From Hymenopellis radicata (Eukaryota; Basidiomycota; Agaricomycetes; Agaricales; Physalacriaceae), in the NCBI GenBank assembly GCA_015501595.1, contig JADNRX010000022.1, forward strand, positions 248,001-312,000: DNA of 64,000 nucleotides, in the 5' to 3' direction. The translations under genes were made by a program, and so were the position numbers. Below are positions 57,365 to 64,000 of the stretch, in pieces. Under the pieces are notes generated by a model. That model had not been told where the DNA came from, made no database searches, and saw only the letters and a list, made by a program, of their open reading frames with translations. Within the stretch, counting starts at the first letter, position 1; each line of letters opens with the position of its first letter.

Positions 57365-57620
57365 GCGTGTCTCTTCTTCTAACCCAGGCTCTGTCTCCGA
57401 CTTTCAGGCGCAAGGATAGGCATTCGACGCGTCTTCTTCTTAGTTCCGTTCTCGTATACAACTGTTTGGCAGGTCAATCGTGTATGAATGCATACCTGCA
57501 TCCGTTTGGGATGCTTGCTCTTCCCCGTCTGAGGCAACGGGCCGTGGTGTGATCACAGCCACCTAGCTCAGATGCTAGTGGGTGAAATAAGCGCTATCAA
57601 CTGGGTATTTTTTGCGGTTG
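57365..57620 (+). repeat. Opposite-orientation repeat copy
   Basis: Plus-strand sequence starting GTGTCTCTTCTTCT and containing TAGCTCAGATGCTAGTGG and TATTTTTTGCGGTTG. Related to 53820-54070, and by its TAGCTCAG...T6 layout to the minus-strand modules. Confidence 0.45.
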
Positions 57621-57699
57621 TGATAAGTACTTGACGACGGTTAGGAATGCATATCACCGTTGCACTGCAGGAATGAACACGACGCACTCGGAATAGTAA

Positions 57700-58570
57700 G
57701 GCTTCAGCCTGATTCCGTCAACAGCAAAAAGAAACGTCCTCTTCCTGTTGACGAATTACTACGGCCTGATAATAATGGCAGAGAATTCCATATCCTGACG
57801 TTAATCACCCTAAACCTGTCCGGGGAAGAGTAGGGTTTGCGTGAAAGACCAACACGGGAGAAAGCTTGAAGGAAGAGTCAGGTGTGTTGGCATCAACAAA
57901 ACATCGACTAGAACGATTCAAGTATGGGTGGGACAGCCACTAGGCTATCGGACCGGCATAATAAGTGAAGTAGTCAAGAAACTGCGACAATCCCAGCGCG
58001 AAAGGGGAGCGAGGGGGATAGCGATCAGGACTCAAGACGAGAAGATACTGAACGAGGCGACAGTGATGAGATGGGGCCGAGGGCGAAGAAAGGACTACTC
58101 ATCCGACCGATGTTACAGAAGAGGAGTCGCTTGTAAAAGAACGGTGAGGATACGTGTTGGTATCCTTTCATGCAGCTCGCTTCTGATGCCCGGAAGGACG
58201 TTCATGGAAGCCGTTGGATGCTGGCACAAGTCTCACAAGCGCGTCAAGCCCCGTAGCACAAAATAATGCAGCACGAAGAATTTCAGCGTATTCAGCTCTT
58301 TAGCTTCTCAGCTAAACGGCCACAACATCGTACCGCATATCCTGCTCGTATCACGTCCCAGTAAGTTCATTCTGAGGGTGTGAAAAAAAGTTCCGGTATA
58401 CTGACCGGACTCAGGCATCTGGCGAAGCTCGGATTGTGCCACATAATCCACTAATGACGGCAGGGTTAGGAGGAGTAGACAACGGTAACACAGGCGGACA
58501 AAGGAGGAGGGAGGAAAACCAGGACGCGTGTGTCGACGAGGATGCAAATTAGAAGAGTCCACGTTCAATG
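57700..58570 (-). repeat. Degenerate repeat unit 2
   Basis: Second copy of the two-module unit, with the same hairpin TTAGCTGAGAAGCTAA (58310-58325), a T7 run near 58383-58390 and the module GGTCCGATAGCCTAGTGGCT (near 57950). Confidence 0.5.
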
Positions 58571-58589
58571 TATTGGCGAGGCGCGTACA

Positions 58590-59270
58590 TAGGACGCGAC
58601 AAAGCTATCCGACCGTGCTGGATGGCGAATGCTGACCTTCGCCGGTAGATTGACCTTGACAATGCGTCCTGTCCACAGTAAGGCCCGCGTGAACGACAGA
58701 CACACTGTAGAAAGCTTACAGGCAACGAGGCAAAAAAATTTCTAGAATATCAGCTTATTGCGGGAGGGAACAGCCGCTGAGCTATGTGACCCGCACGATG
58801 TGGAAGGAAGTAGTAGTTATGAAAGTGGGAAAATGAATGTATCATGTGAGGGCAAGATGACAAGATGAAAAGATAATGACTCACGAGGTAGGCTGACTAG
58901 ACAACCCAAGAGAGACAGAAAGTAGGTCGCCTGGACGGGATGGTAGGGATAGCGAGAGTTGAATGGTCCACTTTGCGATCTGGAGGTGTGAAAAAAACGA
59001 CTGGATGATAAAGGCTATAAAGAGCCAAACTCGATGAGGCATCTGGCCATACAATGACTCGGAGAGCTTGTATTGTGCTAGTGTGCACACAGATAATCTA
59101 TCAACGACGGCGTGAGTAAGCGAGGGCGACACAGACGAACAAGGAGAAGTGAGGGGAGGACGCGTGGTGCTGCATTTAGAAGAGTACGAATGGTATCGGT
59201 GAGGATCGCGTGTTACCGTGCACGCCGAAGACGATGCGAAGCTTTGAAGAGTGTTGGGCAAGCAGAGGAC
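58590..59270 (-). repeat. Degenerate repeat unit 3
   Basis: Third copy. It contains GGCCAGATGCCTCATCGAG, a T7 run near 58993, then the second module with CATAGCTCAGCGGCTG (near 58790) and a further T7 run. The hairpin of units 1 and 2 is lost. Confidence 0.5.
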
Positions 59271-59896
59271 GCAATAACAGCTGGTAATATCCCGTGTCGA
59301 GTCTAGAGAAAGGTGGACCTCCTCGGAAGACGACGAGAATGAGATAAACGTATCTGTTATAAAGTTATCATCCGGGAAAGATGAAGCAGTACTGAAGGAC
59401 GTACTTTTCATCGACATAGGTGAAGACAACTTGGACACGTCCCACCGCCGCAAGCAACTGGGACGCGAGCCGACCGACCGATGCCGAGTTCGACGGCGCT
59501 GCTGATGCTGATAAAGGCAAGATGATATCTTCTGACGGGGAGGGCCCAGTACAGTGTGAGAGTCTTCGACGGAAGATTCAGCGGCTTGAAGCCGAAGTCA
59601 AAGAACTGAAAATGCGCAATCACGAGGTACAAGAGAGATCCGTTGGTCGTCTTGCAGATAAATACTATGGTGCGATATCCGAGTCGGAGGATACCACAGT
59701 TGTCCACATTTCCTGACCTTCATTTCGCCACAAGGTTTGAGTGAGCAGGCAGGGTTCCAACACGGTGAGTTTCAGGCCAGACATTAGAATATTTAGTCGT
59801 CGTAGTAGTATTACACCTCCGGATCCTCTACAAATGATAAGTGCACACACAGCATCGATGAGTACATCAAAATAAAACAATTCGTGCATCGTCTTC
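59271..59896. other. Intergenic with possible coiled-coil exon
   Basis: At 59522-59716 (plus) a frame contains LRRKIQRLEAEVKELKMRNH, a plausible coiled coil, ending in TGA. There is no ATG in good context except at 59522 and no splice partner, so a small gene or a relic are both possible. Otherwise this is the 3' flank of oxalate decarboxylase. Confidence 0.35.
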
Positions 59897-62059
59897 TCAA
59901 GCAGGTCCCATCACCGTAGGTTTAGTCTTGGATAGGTGAGCGATTGTCTCATCATCGAGGCCGAGGTGCGCCTTGACGAGTTCGGGCGGCGTCAAGGCAA
60001 GCCACTGCCAAAGGCATTAGCAGGAACAGCACAATCGCAAACACCGAGTTTTACCTGGTTGAGGCTGATGTCCTGGAAGCGATCTGTGTTGAAGATTTCC
60101 AAGAATCTCAAGGTTGTGTTTCCCGTGTTTTCGACGTAGTGGCCTAAAATACTCCTTGAGAAAAGCTTCGACGAAAGGAACGAGGACATACCCATAGCAG
60201 TAGGTACGTAGCCTATTCACAGAAGGTAAGTGTGTGCCGCTTCGTAAATAAATTCCACTAACCAATATCACCAGGCTGATAATTGAAGGTCCTAGCTGTA
60301 CCTTGGGAGGCGAAGATGGTCACGCGTCCCTCACCCTCGCTAGAATGAACGGGTACAATCAGCGTCATACAACGTCGCGAAGAGGATGAACTGCTCACAG
60401 GAAGAAGCTCCACTCGTCCATGGTAGGGTGCCAATGAAGCTCCCTAGCCAATAACGTATCAAGCGACGATCGGAACAAGAGAGAAAGTCGCTACAAACCT
60501 AATAGCACCCGGTTCAACGGTGACTTCGGCGGCGGCGATGGTGTTCGAGATTTTGAATGTAGTAGAATCGACTATCCTGACGGAGCCACCGGACAACTGC
60601 GTAGGCGGGACCTGAGACAAGGCAAACGTATACGAGTCCGGGACGGTGCCTTGTGGACTGTCGGGAGCTTTGGCGTCATCGGAAGGAACGTCTGCACAAA
60701 GTTTTCAACATGCTGCGTCACAGTAATACGAGGAAGCGAACCAGCAGGGAAAATATACAGCTCCTTATCAGGAATATGCGCAAATGCTTGAGGATTGGTG
60801 GCCTGGAAATTCTTCTGGATGACTACGAGGCTATGAGTACTCTTGCGCGTCGAGCGTACGAGACCGCTACCTTCTGCTGGGACATGTGCCAACCAATCTG
60901 TCAACTAAGTTTGAAATTCAGAATCAATGCAACCATGTAGGAGAAATGGAAGCCTACCAAGAAAGTCGAATCCTCGCTGAAGTCTCCATCGTCAAAGACC
61001 TGATGTCACGTTAAAAGAGAGGGTACAGGGCGGGAGGAAGACTTACAAGAATGAATTCAGAACCATCCGGATCGTCGCCAGTTGCTTGCAAGGAATGAGG
61101 AACACCGGGGGGGAAGTACCAAAGATCTCCTGGGCCCTAACAGAGTGTCATTTGAATCTGGACGGGGGAACCATCTACCCAGTACTGACCACATTGCCGA
61201 GGAAGTTGCGCCCCTCAGAATCAACCGCGGTCACTTGAGTCGTTCCCTAACATGCACAATTCGGAACACGTAGAATGACCAGATTTTGTGGTACTCACTT
61301 TCAAGACGTACGCCCACTAAGAAAGATCAGCAGTGACGGGAATCGCGGGAAAAGGAACGTTACCTCTGCCGTTTTGTGCCAATGAAGCTCACTGAAGAAG
61401 ATATTAGCATGGCATTGACCCAACCTTGATCGGACTTACCGAACGGCACCAGGTTCAAGGCGCATGTTGACGCTAGCCATTGCTAAGAAGTCTTAGAGGA
61501 GGGCGCAAAAGGATTAGGTGTGACCAACCAGTCGCGATGGGCATAACCCCAACTGAATAAGAGATGAGAAGGAGGTCTCATGTTTAATACAAAGACTTAC
61601 TGTTCTCTTGTCGGGCCCAACCACCAGTCTGGAGGCGGTTGTGACTGAAACTGAATGGCCATTTGGCGTTTTTACTAGAAGAGCCCGTTGGTCACGAAGA
61701 CAGAGAAGGATTGGAACGTACACAGTTCCTGAGTCGGTAGTAGGCGGCGCCAGCAAGTCTGGGTTCTGTAGATCGATAGGTATATTGTCAGGACCCATGA
61801 TCTTGGAACCAAGGCCCCCGCGTATCGGTTGGACAGTGGAAGGATCGCTATTCTCGTTCCAAAGCGGCAAGTTCGGGTCGGTGCTCGTAAATGGAACCGT
61901 CGCGGTCGACTTTGGTGCAGAGTCGGTCGAGGACGCGACTACTGAAGCCGAGGCCAACGATGCTGAAGCCGACGCAGATGCGACATCAGAGCTGGCGGCG
62001 GGTGCACAGTAGGCGAGCCTCGCTAGAAGAACGAGATTGACGAGTCCAAGAGCAAACAT
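59897..62059 (-). CDS. Oxalate decarboxylase, secreted bicupin
   Basis: Mn-dependent bicupin enzyme converting oxalate to formate and CO2. In wood- and litter-decay fungi it controls oxalate and pH outside the cell and at the wall. ATG 62059; signal peptide [20 protein letters not shown], then an Ala/Ser-rich linker. Motifs in order: [60 protein letters not shown] (cupin 1 metal site), [38 protein letters not shown], then [16 protein letters not shown] (cupin 2) and [19 protein letters not shown], ending [16 protein letters not shown] ... TVMGPA at TGA 59897. Many introns of about 50 bp; every junction checked keeps frame. Length about 450 aa, as usual. Intact. Confidence 0.94.
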
Positions 62060-63373
62060 GGTCGAAGAGACACAAGTGTGGTACTGATGTAGCTTAGACG
62101 CCTTTTAAACACTCAGAGCCCCTACGCGTCAGTTCCATATCAAGAACCGATCTCAACTTGTCGTTAGTCGGGTCATGAATGAGCCCACTACCACACTCTA
62201 CCATAGCAGTGTGACTTGTAGGTATTGTCAATTGGGAGTAATAACCTCCCCGGTACATCGCATGGAAGCTCCTCCACGACTACGACGACGAGGTCAACGA
62301 TCAAGACGAGACTTTGGTCCCGAAGAAGACGAGCCTCCCGTCACGCGCCAGCGCCTCACGTTAGGAGCTTTCGGGGGGGGGGCACCCTCATTCTTCTGAC
62401 CAACTGAGCACTCGATTCATGGCACAGAAAACTAATAAGAGTTCTTACCTGTAATAAGGGCAGAAATCAACATCGCAGCTATTTTTAGCCATTTTATTCG
62501 TCTATGAAGAGATCTGTCGGCTGAGCGCTTCTTCAATGAGTCGTCAAAGCAGCACAAGTTAAGGTAGGGTGCGAATCCACGGCGTTTCGGTGTCCCTCGT
62601 ATTTACGAGCAAATTGGACTAATGCAATAGGCGGAACGCGAAACCGGGGCGCAACTAGTCCAGCAGTATCGCAGGAAGACGCGTTGTCTCCTGTGGAGGA
62701 TCGACAGAGGATCGAGCTGGGTCCGTTTCAAACTCCGACAGCAATATTCCTTCTTTTGGCCCTCATCATCCCTCTACGCCTGGTACTCTCAAACCTTCCT
62801 GGCGAGCAATTCAAACGGAAATACGACGCGCTACTAGCTTGGCACACGATTGCATCTCGAGGAGCAAGAAATAAACAGTGTCGACGTTAGCGAACCACGA
62901 CCACAAAGCAAAGACCGAGAAACGCAATGATAGGAATTGCGTTCCTTCACGATACATATGGATTTGGACTCGGACTCGGACAATCGGTAACCGGTCGCGT
63001 CATGAATGTCAGCGAGCCCAACGCACTGAGGGAGACACTTCTGCTCGTCGACGATGATATTGCTTTGGGTGCGCGGAGTAGATGTGGATCATTGCGGACA
63101 ACAACGTCGAAGGAGGAAATTAGGCCCAGGTATGCACATTGCTCTTTTTCCAGCGATTTTGCTGACACTTCTTTCTAGCCCATACTCTACAGGAGTTGCG
63201 ACGAGTTATCAGGGTGTATATCTGCTGAATATATCTACATATTATGTTACCGCCGCACAGCTCCTTCCCACTTTCCTGCCTTCAAGCGTCCCACTATTCC
63301 CTGCAACAGTACCTCGTGATATAGGACGGGGCGAACCGCATTCTGATGCGACAAACGAGGACAAGTGGTCGTC
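62060..63373. other. Intergenic, promoter of oxalate decarboxylase and unique sequence
   Basis: The first 100-150 bp upstream of ATG 62059 are the likely promoter. A G9 run occurs near 62368-62376. Around 62710-62830 a weak similarity to 52950-53040 and 56560-56620 (TTTCAAACTCCG, and GCGAGCAATTCAA shared with 53020) suggests another old dispersed repeat. No gene supported. Confidence 0.45.
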
Positions 63374-64000
63374 ATGAATGGACTGACCCCGCGCGTTGAG
63401 GACACTACTGCCCCTAGTGGAGAGGGGCCGGCGGCGCGTCGCGCACGGAATCGCGTCGTGGCGCGAAGCAAGAATGGAATGCTGATCGACTACGACATGC
63501 AACGGAATCTGAGGTGAGCGTGTTGTTGTTTTTCTCAGGCTCCCCTCACATTGCTTCCTAGTCCACTTTGCATACATTCGGGAGTACGACGAATTCCTAC
63601 TTAAGGTTGTTTACTCGACGGTACATGTTCAGTCGCGCACGAATACACTTGTCACTCCACGGCCTGCGTCATCTACACCGCTCACCGCGTCCTCCCAGTC
63701 CGTAATTCCTTTGCCCCGGTATGTCGTTCTTTACCCTCGAGAGCTCGGTGTCTGTCCCTTCGGCCATCGGAGTTGAGGCAACAATTTGATGCATGCGGTT
63801 CTGGGTGTGAACTTGCGTATTAGTCTTCAGCGATGTTGTCTTCTTTGACCCAGAATTCGGAGTAGAATGCTAGAAGCTCTTCCATGAAGCGACTTTGACG
63901 CAACAATTTCTCTCACAGTTCTTCTTGTGCCTAGTTTCCCGCTAGTTGCGATCATCCAAATTCTAACTCTGATAGATCTCGGAAGTCAAAGGGCCATTCA
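63374..64000 (+). CDS. Start of an unidentified gene, cut by window end
   Basis: ATG 63374 opens MNGLTPRVEDTTAPSGEGPA with a basic run (ARRARNRVVARSKNG) up to a donor GTGAGCG at 63514. After TTCCTAG a coding-looking stretch reads HFAYIREYDEFLLKVVYSTV and then a Ser/Thr/Pro-rich part ending at a donor GTATGTCG (63720). Reading phase across the first intron does not match the simplest splice choice, so the first exon may be wrong. The product is not recognised. Confidence 0.35.

Noticed and set aside
54410..59270. Calling the repeat field tRNA genes or confirmed SINEs
   Set aside because: A-box-like and T-run signals are present but no copy shows a convincing B box or cloverleaf, so only a repeat call is made.
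62368..62376. G9 homopolymer as a G-quadruplex or slippage site
   Set aside because: A single run with no partner G-tracts nearby and no gene affected.
1..64000. CRISPR arrays, bacterial operons, rRNA genes, telomeric repeats
   Set aside because: None seen on either strand.

Overview
The window is nuclear DNA of a filamentous basidiomycete, most likely a wood- or litter-associated member of the Agaricomycetes. The evidence is the dense set of 45-60 bp GT-AG introns with CTRAC-type branch points, and gene families typical of that class: a DUF6532 protein, a DUF6697-like protein, a seven-helix membrane family, a coiled-coil F-box protein, secreted oxalate decarboxylase and a membrane-anchored GH17 glucanase. 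Nothing is bacterial and there is no CRISPR. Exon models come from splice signals, reading phase and remembered family sequences. No search was run.

Layout. 1-31.0 kb is accessory, duplication-rich DNA. One unit of about 2.0-2.3 kb, carrying a nine-exon multi-pass membrane protein gene on the minus strand, occurs four times (1-2.2, 11.0-13.3, 17.0-19.4 and 28.8-31.0 kb). Copies 1-3 resolve to intact frames of 408, 411 and 414 aa; copy 4 has decayed. Between the copies lie a truncated cupredoxin-like gene, two uncharacterised minus-strand genes, a 993 bp LTR-bounded miniature retroelement (TRIM) just upstream of one start codon, a decayed transposon-type gene with an RNase D-like exonuclease segment, a possible small secreted protein, an intact auxin-efflux-carrier-like transporter, a broken TauD/TfdA dioxygenase and a DUF6532 gene.

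31.0-50.0 kb is a conserved housekeeping-like block: eIF3j, an F-box protein with a C-terminal frameshift, a decayed fragment, a RhoGAP, GH17 glucan endo-1,3-beta-glucosidase, two tRNA-Asp-like sequences, an MFS monocarboxylate-type transporter, a DUF6697-like protein, an MDR-family NADP-dependent reductase and an RTA1-type membrane protein.

50.0-64.0 kb is accessory again. It holds a 438 bp DNA-transposon MITE with a perfect 10 bp target duplication, a secreted polyampholyte protein built from Lys/Asp/Glu/His repeats, a DNA-level copy of part of the DUF6697-like gene, about 5 kb of degenerate repeats, a complete oxalate decarboxylase gene and the start of one more gene at the right edge.

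The genes do not form an obvious pathway cluster. Wall and extracellular functions recur (GH17 glucanase, oxalate decarboxylase, repeat protein, RTA1 protein). The features that most deserve follow-up are the two young mobile elements, the amplified membrane-protein family and the charged repeat protein.
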